From CADEED01 sp035765415 (lineage in GTDB: Bacteria > Pseudomonadota > Gammaproteobacteria > Steroidobacterales > Steroidobacteraceae), in the NCBI GenBank assembly GCA_035765415.1, contig DASTXR010000008.1:1-64000 (forward strand): a stretch of DNA of 64,000 nucleotides, written 5' to 3'. This document shows, piece after piece, positions 35,495 to 44,654 of this stretch (its first letter is position 1; the number at the start of each line of letters is the position of its first letter). The notes beneath the pieces were generated by a model. That model had not been told where the DNA came from. It ran no database searches and worked only from the letters and a program-made list of their open reading frames with translations. A program made the position numbers and the translations under genes.

Positions 35495-36730
35495 TCAGTG
35501 GCCCACCGAGGCCGCGCCTTTTTCGCCCGTGAGCTCGAGCCGCGCGAAGCGCTCGAGGGAGAAGGACGTGATCAGCGGATGGGGCACGCCGGTCGCCAGG
35601 GTCTGGGCCATCGTCTTGCCCGAGATGGGCGTGGCCTTGAAACCCCAGGTTCCCCAGCCCGCGTCGAGAAAGAATCCCTCGCAGGGGGTGAGGCCCATGA
35701 TGGGAGCGAAGTCCGGAGTCATGTCGGCCATGCCGGCCCATTGACGGTTCACCTTCACTTCCGAGAGAAACGGGAACAGGTCGAGCATGTTCGCGGCCAG
35801 GCCTTCCGCGAAATCCAGCGTCGATCGCGTCGAGTGCAGCTCATGGGGATCGAGCGACGCGCCCATCACCAGCTCGCCGCGCGCGCTCTGCGACACGTAG
35901 GCGTGCAGCGAGCTCGACACGATGATGGGATCGAGCCAGGGCTTCAGCGGCTCGGACACCATGGCTTGCAACGGGTGAATCGCGAGCGGCGAGTCCAGGC
36001 CGATGAGCTCCAGGACCCGCGGCGTGCTGCCCGCCACGGCGCACAACACGCGCTTCGTGGCGATCGCGCCACGCGAAGTCCGGACGCCGGCCACCGCGCC
36101 GTCGCGAACGTCAATGCCGAGAACCTCCGTGTTCTGGTGAATTTCCACGCCTTGACGGTCGGCGCCACGCGCGTAACCCCAGGCCACCGCGTCATGCCGC
36201 GCGATCGCGCCCGGCTGGTGATACAGCGCGCCCAGGATGGGCGAGTGGCCACCGCAGGTGAGATCGATCTGCGGGACGTGTTTCTTCACGAAGCCGGCGT
36301 CCACCACCTCCGAGCGCACGCCGAAATGCTTGTTGACCTCGGCCCGCCACCGCGCGGTGCGCAGGTCCGCGTCCGAATGCGCCAGCGTGAAATGCCCGCG
36401 CTGCGAATAGAACAGGTTGAAGTCGAACTCTTCGGACAGGCCGGCCCAGAGCGCGAGGCTGGCGTCGTAGAACTTCACGCCTTCGGGCGTGAGGTAATTG
36501 GAACGGATGATGGTCGTATTACGCGCCGTGTTGCCGCCGCCGAGGTAGCCCTTTTCGAGCACCGCGATGTCGCGAATGCCATGATCGCGCGCCAGGTAAT
36601 ACGCGGCCGCAAGCCCGTGCCCGCCGCCACCGATGATGACGACGTCATAACCGTCCTTGAGCCGCTCGGGCTCGCGGAACATGCGGGGCACGGTCGAACG
36701 AAAGGCGAGTTTCAGCAGGCGATGGGGCAT
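35495..36730 (-). CDS. mgdA: N-methylglutamate dehydrogenase beta subunit (SoxB-like)
   Basis: A 411-aa flavoprotein of the DAO family. The FAD Rossmann motif is YDVVIIGGGGHGLAAAYYLA, with GGGNTARNTTIIRSNYL following. AIARHDAVAWGYAR holds the histidine that binds FMN covalently in SoxB proteins. It oxidises the N-methyl group of N-methylglutamate. ATG 36730 (MPHRLLKLAFRS) fits the family N-terminus; the frame continues open upstream without a ribosome site. First gene of the eight-gene operon. Confidence 0.88.
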   Translation of the reverse strand: MPHRLLKLAFRSTVPRMFREPERLKDGYDVVIIGGGGHGLAAAYYLARDHGIRDIAVLEKGYLGGGNTARNTTIIRSNYLTPEGVKFYDASLALWAGLSEEFDFNLFYSQRGHFTLAHSDADLRTARWRAEVNKHFGVRSEVVDAGFVKKHVPQIDLTCGGHSPILGALYHQPGAIARHDAVAWGYARGADRQGVEIHQNTEVLGIDVRDGAVAGVRTSRGAIATKRVLCAVAGSTPRVLELIGLDSPLAIHPLQAMVSEPLKPWLDPIIVSSSLHAYVSQSARGELVMGASLDPHELHSTRSTLDFAEGLAANMLDLFPFLSEVKVNRQWAGMADMTPDFAPIMGLTPCEGFFLDAGWGTWGFKATPISGKTMAQTLATGVPHPLITSFSLERFARLELTGEKGAASVGH

Positions 36731-36829
36731 CGAATCGCGAGTTGCATGAGAGTAAATTCCGTTGCGCACGGATAACATACCCGGTAGCGGCGTACAAGCC
36801 CGCCCGGCGACACATATAAGGAGTGGGTT
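36731..36829. promoter_or_regulatory. Divergent promoter region between mgdA and the XRE-cupin regulator
   Basis: This 99-base gap is the only control region for both directions. It contains TCCG-N7-CGGA near 36752-36768 as a short dyad. Just before the regulator start lies ATAAGGAG, a strong ribosome site. Control of the methylamine operon by the divergent regulator is inferred from the arrangement. Confidence 0.5.
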
Positions 36830-37459
36830 ATGGCAAAAGCGCGGGGAACGCCCCCGGCTGGCGGGGAACACCAGGGCGGCAACGTCACTCGCCAGATCGG
36901 CGCGACCGTGCGCCGGCTGCGCAGCTCGATGGGACTCACGCTGGGTGAAGTGGCCAAGCGATCGAACGTCAGCGCCGGCATGCTGAGCCGCCTCGAAAAC
37001 GGCGACGTATCCCCCAGCCTGGAAACACTTGCCGCCCTCACCGCCGCATTGGGGGTTCCACTAGGCACCCTGTTCGGCGACATCGGCAAACCGCGCGGCG
37101 GCGCGCAACACGTGCCGCGCGGCCAGGGCCTCGAAGTCGTGCGCCGGGGCACGAAGCGCGGCCACACGTACCACCTGCTCGCCGCCGATCGTGGCCCGCG
37201 CCGCGCATTCGAGCCGTTCCTGGTGACGCTCAGCGATAAGAGTGAGGTATTCCCCGGCTTCGAGCACCCGGGAACCGAGTTCATCTATTTGTTAGAAGGC
37301 GCGCTCACGTACCGGCACGGCGATGAGACGCATTTGCTGAAAGCCGGCGATGCGCTGACGTTCGCCGGCACGGTGCCGCACGGGCCGGAGAAGCTCCTCA
37401 AGACTCCGATCCGCATGTTGTCGATCATCATTTACGCCGACGGTTCGGATCACTCTTAG
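36830..37459 (+). CDS. XRE-family regulator with C-terminal cupin
   Basis: A 209-aa regulator: HTH_3 at about residues 20-75 (VRRLRSSMGLTLGEVAKRSN, MLSRLENGDVSPSLETL) and a cupin_2 sensor at about 125-200 (FEHPGTEFIYLLEGALTY). Regulators of this layout often sense amines or amino acids (PuuR type). It faces mgdA, so it probably controls methylamine or N-methylglutamate use. The AAGGAG site is 8 bases before the ATG. Confidence 0.88.
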   Translation: MAKARGTPPAGGEHQGGNVTRQIGATVRRLRSSMGLTLGEVAKRSNVSAGMLSRLENGDVSPSLETLAALTAALGVPLGTLFGDIGKPRGGAQHVPRGQGLEVVRRGTKRGHTYHLLAADRGPRRAFEPFLVTLSDKSEVFPGFEHPGTEFIYLLEGALTYRHGDETHLLKAGDALTFAGTVPHGPEKLLKTPIRMLSIIIYADGSDHS

Positions 37460-37551
37460 TTGAATGGCGATTCCAAAATTGCGCTACGCTCCGCAGCGTC
37501 GATAACTACAAAAACATAATCTGACGCTCGGGGTCCTCGGGGGGCGTGTAG

Positions 37552-38952
37552 GTGAATTCAACAAGCTCTGTCGTTACAGCAGCTGGCGGCTCGGTCACGG
37601 GATTGAAACATCCTCCTGGCCCGCGCGGCCTGCCCGTCATTGGCTGCCTGCTTCCCTTTCTCAAGAATCCCATGGAAGCGCTGACCGACATCGCGCGAAC
37701 CTATGGCGGCCTCGCGCGCGTGCCCATTCGCGGCAAGTACCTCTACGTGCTCTCGGATCCCGAGATGCTCAAGGAGATGCTGATCACGCATCGCCAGAAG
37801 TACATGAAGAACGTGCGCTACCGGCACATCCAGTCGCTGCTCGGCCAGGGACTGCTGCTTTCCGAAGCCGCCGAGTGGCGGCGCCAGCGTGTCATCACGC
37901 AGCCGGCGTTCAAGCCCGAAGCCATCGACAACTCCGTGAGCTGGATGGCGGCGCACATCGATCACTTCCTGAACCGCTGGGACGGCTACGCGGACCGCGG
38001 CGAAACCTTCGACGTCGAGCCGGACTTCAATCGACTGGCGCAGTTGCTGTCGGGACGTTACCTGCTCGGCGAGCCGTTCGCGGACATCGCCGAGGAATTC
38101 TGCGAAGTCGCCGCGGCCGTCAAGAAGCACTGGCCGCAGGCGCCGCGCAACATCGTGCGTGCGTTCATACCGCATTCGAAGGAAATGATCGCGCGCTTCG
38201 ACGCGGCCATCGCCGCGCTCGACGCCTGCATCATGGGTTTCGTGAAACGCCATCGCGCCACGGATTTCGAAGGCTGCGGCGTCCTCAAGCGCATCGTCAT
38301 GGCGAGCCGTGCCGAGGGCAACGAGTTCGATGACAAGTCGCTGCGCGACCAGTTATCCACGCTGTTCTTCGCCGGTCACGAGACCTCGGCCACGGGGCTG
38401 TGCTGGATCCACTGGGCGCTGTCGCGCCACCCGCAGTTCCGCCAGCAAATGGTCGCGGAAGTGAAGCAGGTACTCGGAGATCGCCTGGCCACGGCGGAAG
38501 ACGTGCACGACCTGCAGTACACGGGCCAGGTCATCGATGAATCGTTGCGCCTGCATTCGCCGATTCACTCCATTTCGCGCGTGGCGATGGTCGACAACAC
38601 GGTCGGCGGTTTCCACATCCCCGCCGGGGCCACGGTGGCCGTGTCCATGTACGCCATCCACCGGCAGGCGCATCTCTACCCGAATCCCGAAGTGTTCGAC
38701 CCCACGCGTTTTGCGCCCGAGCAGGTCGCCGCGCGCCATCGCTTTGCGTACCTGCCGTTCGCGGCCGGCCATCGCAACTGCATCGGCGCCGGGCAGGCGC
38801 TGGTGGAGCTCAAGCTCATCGTCTCGCGCATCGCGCAGCGCTTCGAGCTGGAGCTTGCGCCGGGTCACAAAGTGGAGCCGGCTCCCGGCACCACCATGTT
38901 CCCGCGTTACGGCATGAAGATGCGGATCCGTCACGCCAGGGCCGCGCAATGA
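37552..38952 (+). CDS. Cytochrome P450
   Basis: A 466-aa P450. The I-helix has FFAGHETSATGL, the K-helix DESLRLHSP (ExxR), and the heme loop FAAGHRNCIGAG with Cys410 as iron ligand. There is no signal or membrane anchor. A proline-rich start (HPPGPRGLPVIG) resembles CYP4/CYP102/CYP110-like families that hydroxylate fatty acids or terpenes. The start is GTG 37552, after a GC-rich run; no good ribosome site is seen. It is ATGA-coupled to a methyltransferase, implying a two-step tailoring of one substrate. Redox partners are not encoded here. Confidence 0.92.
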   Translation: MNSTSSVVTAAGGSVTGLKHPPGPRGLPVIGCLLPFLKNPMEALTDIARTYGGLARVPIRGKYLYVLSDPEMLKEMLITHRQKYMKNVRYRHIQSLLGQGLLLSEAAEWRRQRVITQPAFKPEAIDNSVSWMAAHIDHFLNRWDGYADRGETFDVEPDFNRLAQLLSGRYLLGEPFADIAEEFCEVAAAVKKHWPQAPRNIVRAFIPHSKEMIARFDAAIAALDACIMGFVKRHRATDFEGCGVLKRIVMASRAEGNEFDDKSLRDQLSTLFFAGHETSATGLCWIHWALSRHPQFRQQMVAEVKQVLGDRLATAEDVHDLQYTGQVIDESLRLHSPIHSISRVAMVDNTVGGFHIPAGATVAVSMYAIHRQAHLYPNPEVFDPTRFAPEQVAARHRFAYLPFAAGHRNCIGAGQALVELKLIVSRIAQRFELELAPGHKVEPAPGTTMFPRYGMKMRIRHARAAQ

Positions 38953-39704
38953 CCGTGCAGCCGGATTCACGCAGCGAGCAGGCGCGCCAGTTCTACAACG
39001 CGGCCGCGACCACCTCGACCGATTTCGCGTTCATGAATTACGGGTTTGCGCCGTTGTCCTCCGATCTCGAGGGCACGGCCGAGCCGGAAAAGTACTGCCT
39101 GCAGCTCTATCGGCGTTTGTTAGGCAACGTGGACCTGCGTGGCAGGAAAGTGGTGGAAGTGAGCTGCGGGCGCGGTGGCGGCGCGGCGCACGTGGCCGCT
39201 ACATACCAGCCCGCGAGCTACCTCGGCATCGACATCAGCGAACGCAACCTGAGCCTCGCCGCGCAACGTTTCCCGGGCGAGTCTTCCCTGAGTTTCCAGG
39301 TGGGCAATGCGGAGGCGCTGCCGCTGCCCGATGCGAGCTGCGACGCGCTGCTCAACGTCGAAGCCTCGCACCTCTATGACAACCCTGCCCGCTTCTTCGC
39401 CGAGGCGTATCGCGTCCTGAAGCCGGGCGGCACGTTCTTCCACGTCGACCTCGCGTGGAAGGACAAGGATCCGCCGGCCATGATCGCCGCCGCGGGTTTC
39501 AAGATCGCCTCGGTCGAAGACATCACGAAGAACGTCGTCATGGCGCTGGATCTCGACAGCGTGCGGCGCGAAGCCATCGTCATGAGTTTCCCCGAGAACA
39601 TGCGCAACGACTTCCGCGACTGGTCGGGCGTGAAGGGTTTCCGCGCATACAACCGCCTGCAGAACGGCGAGTGGGTCTACCGCATCACCCGCGGCACGCG
39701 TTAA
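38949..39704 (+). CDS. Class I SAM-dependent methyltransferase
   Basis: A 251-aa enzyme: motif I VVEVSCGRGGGAAH, then YLGIDIS, LPLPDASCDALLNVEASH and VLKPGGTFFHVDL. It resembles O-methyltransferases acting on hydroxylated lipids or polyketides (phthiotriol-type). Directly coupled to the P450 gene, it may methylate the hydroxyl group the P450 makes (inference). Its TAA stop codon is the first part of the large inverted repeat. Confidence 0.86.
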   Translation: MTVQPDSRSEQARQFYNAAATTSTDFAFMNYGFAPLSSDLEGTAEPEKYCLQLYRRLLGNVDLRGRKVVEVSCGRGGGAAHVAATYQPASYLGIDISERNLSLAAQRFPGESSLSFQVGNAEALPLPDASCDALLNVEASHLYDNPARFFAEAYRVLKPGGTFFHVDLAWKDKDPPAMIAAAGFKIASVEDITKNVVMALDLDSVRREAIVMSFPENMRNDFRDWSGVKGFRAYNRLQNGEWVYRITRGTR

Positions 39705-39808
39705 TGGGGACATTCCTGATTTGCTAGCAAAAGGGGACGCGCCTCCCTTTCGCCTCGTCGCGATGAGGCGCGTCCCCTTTTGCTAGCAAATCAGGAATGT
39801 CCCCATTA
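39702..39808. repeat. Perfect 44-bp inverted repeat, REPIN-like
   Basis: Left arm 39702-39745 and right arm 39765-39808 are exact reverse complements, with a 19-base loop. Each arm carries GGGGACATTCCTGATTTGC and a second GGGGACGCG block, plus the internal palindrome TTTGCTAGCAAA. Paired GGGGACA-type repeats are typical of REP/REPIN elements moved by RAYT transposases; no RAYT gene is in the window. The left arm starts on the methyltransferase stop codon, and the right arm ends 10 bases before the 5-oxoprolinase start. It could also end transcription in both directions. Confidence 0.9.
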
Positions 39809-39818
39809 GGCTGCGGGC

Positions 39819-42800
39819 GTGGGTTGGCAATTCTGGATCGATCGCGGCGGCACCTTCACGGACATCGTGGCGCGACGCCCCGACGGCGCGCTGCTGACGC
39901 ATAAGCTGCTCTCCGACAGCAACGCCTACGAGGACGCGGCGACCCACGGCATCCGCCATCTCCTCGGCATGACTCCCGGCGCTGCGCTGCCGCCAGACCT
40001 CATCGACGCCGTGCGCATGGGCACCACCGTCGCAACCAATGCCCTGCTCGAGCGCAAGGGCGACCGCACGGTATTCGTCACCACGCGCGGATTTGCCGAT
40101 TCCCTTCGCATCGCCTATCAACACCGGCCGAAGCTGTTCGTGCGGCACATCGAACTGCCGTCCATGCTGTACGAGGAAGTGATCGAGGTCGATGAGCGCG
40201 TCGGCGCCCGCGGTGAGGTCGTGCAGGCACTCGATGTGGCGGCCGCCGAATCCGCGTTGCGCGCCGCGCATTCCCGCGGCCTGCGCGCCTGCGCCATAGT
40301 GCTCATGCACGGCTACCGTTTTCCCGCGCATGAGCAGGAGCTCGCGGCACTTGCCGGCCGCGTGGGGTTCGAGCAGATCTCGACGTCCCATCGCGTGAGC
40401 CCGCTCATCAAGCTCGTGGCGCGCGGTGACACCACCGTGGCCGACGCCTATCTATCGCCCGTGCTGCGCCGGTACGTGGACCGCGTGGCGAAAGCCCTGC
40501 CGGGCACGCGCCTGCAGTTCATGCAGTCGTCCGGCGGCCTGAGCGATGCGAAATCCTTCCATGGCAAGGACGCCATCCTCTCGGGCCCGGCCGGCGGCAT
40601 CGTTGGCGCAGCGCGCGCCGCACAGGCCGCGGGCTTCGCGAAGATCATCGCATTCGACATGGGCGGCACATCGACGGATGTCGGCCACTTCGCCGGCGAG
40701 TACGAGCGGGCGCTCGACGTCGAAGTCGCCGGCGTGCGCCTGCGCACGCCCATCCTGCGCATCCACACGGTGGCCGCCGGCGGCGGCTCGATCTGCAGTT
40801 TCGACGGCGTGCGCCTGCGCGTCGGCCCCGACTCCGCGGCCTCGAACCCGGGGCCCGCATCGTACCGGCGCGGCGGCCCGCTCACCGTGACCGACTGCAA
40901 CGTGTTGTTAGGCCGGATCCAGCCGGACTTCTTCCCGTCGTTGTTCGGAGCGCAAGGCGACGAGCCGCTCGATGCCGCGACCGTGCGCAGCCAGTTCGCG
41001 GCGCTGGCGCAATCGCTGCCCGGCGCAAAGGACGCAGCCGCGCTGGCCGCCGGCTGCATTCGCATCGCCGTGGAGAACATGGCCAACGCCATCAAGAAGA
41101 TTTCCGTGCAGCGCGGGCACGACGTGACGGACTACACGCTCACCTGCTTCGGCGGCGCTGCCGGGCAGCACGCCTGCCTGGTCGCCGACGCGCTCGGCAT
41201 GCGCCACGTGTTCATCCACCCGCTGGCCGGCGTGCTGTCCGCCTATGGCATCGGGCTCGCCGACACCACCGTGATGCGCCAGCAGACCGCCGAGGTCCCG
41301 CTCGACACCGCGTCGCTCGAACAGTTGTTTGCGTCGTACGCCGCGCTCGAGCAGGAGGCGCGCGCGGAACTGCTGCAGCAGGGTTTTCCGGCCGCCGAAG
41401 TCGCGCGCAACCTGCTGCTCAAGTACGCGGACACCGACTCCACGCTGACCCTGACTCTCGACGGCGGCTCCTCGCCCGAATCGCTGACCGCCGAATTTCT
41501 CGCGCAGTACAGCGCGCGCTTCGGATTCCATGTGCCGGGCCGCGCCATCGTCATCGACACCATCGGCGTAACCGCCACGGGGCGCTCGGCCGATGTCGCC
41601 GTCGCCTCGCGCAGGTTTGAGATGCGCACGGGCGCACTGGCGCCCGTCGTCACGCGACCGGTGTATTTCGATGGCGCCTGGCTCGACGCTCCATTCTTCG
41701 AGCGCGAGCACTTGCGGCCCAGCGATGCGATCGCCGGACCTGCCGTGATCTGCGAACGCAACACCACCGTCGTCATCGAGCGCGGCTGGCGCGCGACGCT
41801 GACCGACGCCGACAACCTGGTGCTCGACAAGACAGCCGCCGCGCGGCGCGAAATCGTGTCGACGCGCGCCGACCCCGTGCTGCTGGAAATCTTCAACAAC
41901 CTGTTCATGGCCATCGCCGAACAGATGGGCGTGACGCTCGCGAACACCGCGAGCTCCGTCAACATCAAGGAGCGCCTCGATTTCTCCTGCGCGCTGTTCG
42001 ACGCCGAAGGCCAGCTCATCGCCAACGCGCCGCACATGCCCGTGCACCTGGGCTCCATGGGCGAGTCCGTGCAGGAAATCCTGCGACGGCGCGGCCGCGA
42101 CATCCAGCCCGGCGATGCGTTCGCATTGAACGCGCCGTATGCCGGCGGCACGCACCTGCCCGATGTCACGGTGGTCATGCCCGTGTTCCTCGGCGCGGGC
42201 GGCCCGCGGTTTTTCGTGGCGGCGCGCGGCCATCACGCCGACATCGGCGGCATCACGCCCGGCTCCATGCCATCGGATTCAAAGTCCATCGACGAAGAAG
42301 GCGTGCTCATCGACAGCGTGCGCATCGTCGACCGCGGCGTGTTCCGCGAGGAGGAATTGCGCGCGCTGCTGCTTGCGGGCCGCTATCCGGTACGCAACGT
42401 CACGCAGAATCTCGCCGACCTGCGCGCGCAGATCGCCGCCTGTCAGAAAGGCATCTCGGAACTGACCGCGATGGCCGGGCACTACGGCCTCGACGTCGTG
42501 CAGGCGTACATGCAGCATGTCCAGGACAACGCCGAAGCGGCGGTCCGCAAGGTCATCGACGTGCTCAGGGACGGCACGTTCACCTACGAGATGGACAACG
42601 GCGCAGTGGTCCGTGTCGCGATACGTATCGATCATGCTCGCCGCGAGGCCACCATCGACTTCACCGGCACGAGCGCGCAGCAGACTAACAACTTCAACGC
42701 GCCGCTGCCCGTGACGCGCGCCGCGGTGCTGTACGTGTTCCGCACGCTGGTGGACGACGAGATTCCGATGAACGCCGGCTGCATGAAACCGCTGCGCCTC

Positions 42801-43394
42801 ATCGTGCCCGAGGGATCCCTGCTGGCGCCGCGTTATCCCGCGGCGGTGGTCGCGGGCAACGTCGAAACTTCCCAGGTCGTGACGGATTGCCTCTATGGCG
42901 CGCTCGGCGTGCTCGCGGCCAGCCAGGGCACCATGAACAACTTCACGTTCGGCGATGACCAGCACCAGTACTACGAGACCATCAGCGGCGGCTCGGGTGC
43001 CGGGCCTGGCTTCGACGGCACCGACGCGGTTCAGACACACATGACCAACTCGCGTCTCACGGATCCGGAAGTACTGGAGTGGCGCTTCCCGGTGCGGCTC
43101 GAGTCGTTCCGGATTCGCCGCGGCTCGGGCGGCGCAGGCGTGCATCGCGGCGGCGACGGCGTCGACCGGCGCCTGCGGTTCCTCGCGCCCATGACCGCAG
43201 TCATGCTGGCTAACCACCGGCGCGTGGCGCCATTCGGCATCGCCGGCGGCGGCCCCGCGGCCACTGGCGCGAACTGGATCGAACGCGCCACGGGGCACAC
43301 CGAAAAATTCGATGCGGCGTTCTCGACCGCCGTGTCGCGCGACGATGTCATCGTCATCCAGACGCCGGGCGGCGGCGGGTTCGGCGACCCGTGA
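39819..43394 (+). CDS. 5-oxoprolinase, fused HyuA-HyuB type
   Basis: A 1191-aa enzyme. Hydantoinase A half (about 1-680): FWIDRGGTFTDIVARRPDG, AFDMGGTSTDVGHFAGEY. Hydantoinase B half (about 684-1190): LEIFNNLFMAIAEQMGVTLA, GGTHLPDVTVVMPVF, TPGGGGFGDP at the end. It cleaves 5-oxo-L-proline to glutamate with ATP. The fused single chain is the eukaryote/OplAH layout. The GTG start is the only option, because an in-frame TAG from the repeat lies 12 bases upstream. It is GTGA-coupled to a transporter. A related hydantoinase activity is possible. Confidence 0.9.
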   Translation: MGWQFWIDRGGTFTDIVARRPDGALLTHKLLSDSNAYEDAATHGIRHLLGMTPGAALPPDLIDAVRMGTTVATNALLERKGDRTVFVTTRGFADSLRIAYQHRPKLFVRHIELPSMLYEEVIEVDERVGARGEVVQALDVAAAESALRAAHSRGLRACAIVLMHGYRFPAHEQELAALAGRVGFEQISTSHRVSPLIKLVARGDTTVADAYLSPVLRRYVDRVAKALPGTRLQFMQSSGGLSDAKSFHGKDAILSGPAGGIVGAARAAQAAGFAKIIAFDMGGTSTDVGHFAGEYERALDVEVAGVRLRTPILRIHTVAAGGGSICSFDGVRLRVGPDSAASNPGPASYRRGGPLTVTDCNVLLGRIQPDFFPSLFGAQGDEPLDAATVRSQFAALAQSLPGAKDAAALAAGCIRIAVENMANAIKKISVQRGHDVTDYTLTCFGGAAGQHACLVADALGMRHVFIHPLAGVLSAYGIGLADTTVMRQQTAEVPLDTASLEQLFASYAALEQEARAELLQQGFPAAEVARNLLLKYADTDSTLTLTLDGGSSPESLTAEFLAQYSARFGFHVPGRAIVIDTIGVTATGRSADVAVASRRFEMRTGALAPVVTRPVYFDGAWLDAPFFEREHLRPSDAIAGPAVICERNTTVVIERGWRATLTDADNLVLDKTAAARREIVSTRADPVLLEIFNNLFMAIAEQMGVTLANTASSVNIKERLDFSCALFDAEGQLIANAPHMPVHLGSMGESVQEILRRRGRDIQPGDAFALNAPYAGGTHLPDVTVVMPVFLGAGGPRFFVAARGHHADIGGITPGSMPSDSKSIDEEGVLIDSVRIVDRGVFREEELRALLLAGRYPVRNVTQNLADLRAQIAACQKGISELTAMAGHYGLDVVQAYMQHVQDNAEAAVRKVIDVLRDGTFTYEMDNGAVVRVAIRIDHARREATIDFTGTSAQQTNNFNAPLPVTRAAVLYVFRTLVDDEIPMNAGCMKPLRLIVPEGSLLAPRYPAAVVAGNVETSQVVTDCLYGALGVLAASQGTMNNFTFGDDQHQYYETISGGSGAGPGFDGTDAVQTHMTNSRLTDPEVLEWRFPVRLESFRIRRGSGGAGVHRGGDGVDRRLRFLAPMTAVMLANHRRVAPFGIAGGGPAATGANWIERATGHTEKFDAAFSTAVSRDDVIVIQTPGGGGFGDP

Positions 43395-44647
43395 GCAATG
43401 CTCCCGACATGAAACGCCTGGCGTTTGCCAGCATCGCGGGCACGGCGCTCGAGTACTACGATTTCGCGGTCTACAACACGCTCGCCGCACTGGTATTCAA
43501 CAAGCTGTTCTTTCCGGCTTTCGATCCGCTGACCGGCACCCTGCTGGCGTTCGCAACGTACTGGGTGGGGTATCTCTCCCGGCCCTTCGGCGGCATCCTG
43601 TTCGGCAATCTCGGCGACCGGCGCGGCCGCCGCCATGTGCTGGTGATGACGCTGCTCATCATGGGCGCCTGCACAACGCTGATCGGCCTCCTGCCTACCT
43701 ACCAGACCGTGGGCGTGCTCGCGCCCATCCTGCTGGTGGCGCTGCGATTCGTGCAGGGCATGGCGCTCGGTGGTGAGTGGGCTGGTGCGGTGTTGCTCAC
43801 CGTCGAACATGGCACGGCCGCGCAACGCGGGCGGAACGCTTCGTTCGCGCAGATGGGCCCATCCACCGGCGTGCTCATCGCCACCGGCGCGGTGGCGCTC
43901 ATCACCTGGCTGATGCCCGAGGATCAGTTGCTCGCCTGGGGTTGGCGGGTTCCGCTGCTGGCCAGTGTGCTGCTGGTGGCGTTCGGTCTGTGGCTGCGGC
44001 TCGGCGTCACCGAAACACCGGAATTCATCGCGCTGGAAGGACAGCGGTCCCGCGCACCCGTGCGCGAAGTGGTCACCGGCCACTGGCGACGCCTGCTCAT
44101 CGCGGGCGGCTCGCGCTTCGGACCGGACGTGATGTATTCGCTGATCAGCGCCTTCTGCGTGAGCTACGTCACCACCATTCTCGGCCTGTCGCGGACGCTG
44201 GCCACCACCGCGCTGGCGATCGGCGCGTTTCTCAACGTGGTCTTCATCTTCGCCGCCGGCACGCTCTCGGACCACTTCGGCCGTCGAGTGGTCTACGGAC
44301 TCGGCGCCGCTGCCGCCGCGTTCTGGTTGTGGCTGCTGTTCCCGCTGCTGGATTCGAAATCAGAACTCGCGATCGTGGCGGCATTCGCCAGCGGGCTCGC
44401 CATACATGCCTTCATGTACGGACCGCAAGGCGCCTTCATCGCCGAGCAGTTTCCGGCTCGGGTTCGTTACGTGGGCGCGTCGGTGGCCTACACCTTCGCG
44501 GGTGTGTTTGCCGGCGGGCTCGCGCCGCTGGTGTTCACGAAGATCTACCAGGCTAACCAGCAGACCGGGCTCATCGTGATCTACGCGGCCTTCGCGCTGG
44601 TGATCACGGTGCTGGCGCTGCTGTCGTCGCGTCACCCGGACAGATAG
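43391..44647 (+). CDS. MFS transporter, metabolite:H+ symporter type
   Basis: A 418-aa protein with 12 membrane segments. Signatures of the MHS subgroup are GTALEYYDFAVYNTLAAL, GNLGDRRGRRHVLV and RFVQGMALGGEWAGAVLL. Coupled to 5-oxoprolinase by GTGA, it probably imports 5-oxoproline or a related acid. The start is GTG 43391; an internal ATG follows 6 codons later. Confidence 0.88.
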   Translation: MSNAPDMKRLAFASIAGTALEYYDFAVYNTLAALVFNKLFFPAFDPLTGTLLAFATYWVGYLSRPFGGILFGNLGDRRGRRHVLVMTLLIMGACTTLIGLLPTYQTVGVLAPILLVALRFVQGMALGGEWAGAVLLTVEHGTAAQRGRNASFAQMGPSTGVLIATGAVALITWLMPEDQLLAWGWRVPLLASVLLVAFGLWLRLGVTETPEFIALEGQRSRAPVREVVTGHWRRLLIAGGSRFGPDVMYSLISAFCVSYVTTILGLSRTLATTALAIGAFLNVVFIFAAGTLSDHFGRRVVYGLGAAAAAFWLWLLFPLLDSKSELAIVAAFASGLAIHAFMYGPQGAFIAEQFPARVRYVGASVAYTFAGVFAGGLAPLVFTKIYQANQQTGLIVIYAAFALVITVLALLSSRHPDR

Positions 44648-44654
44648 ACGCCGC

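Noticed and set aside
31880..36730. Sarcosine oxidase operon soxBDAG
   Set aside because: Family likeness alone fits, but linkage with gmaS and mgsABC, and the altered delta subunit, favour N-methylglutamate dehydrogenase.
39120..40391. Two minus-strand frames sharing the same last residues (39120-39713 and 39783-40391 region)
   Set aside because: They share the ending only because both run through an arm of the inverted repeat, and both are antisense to real genes.
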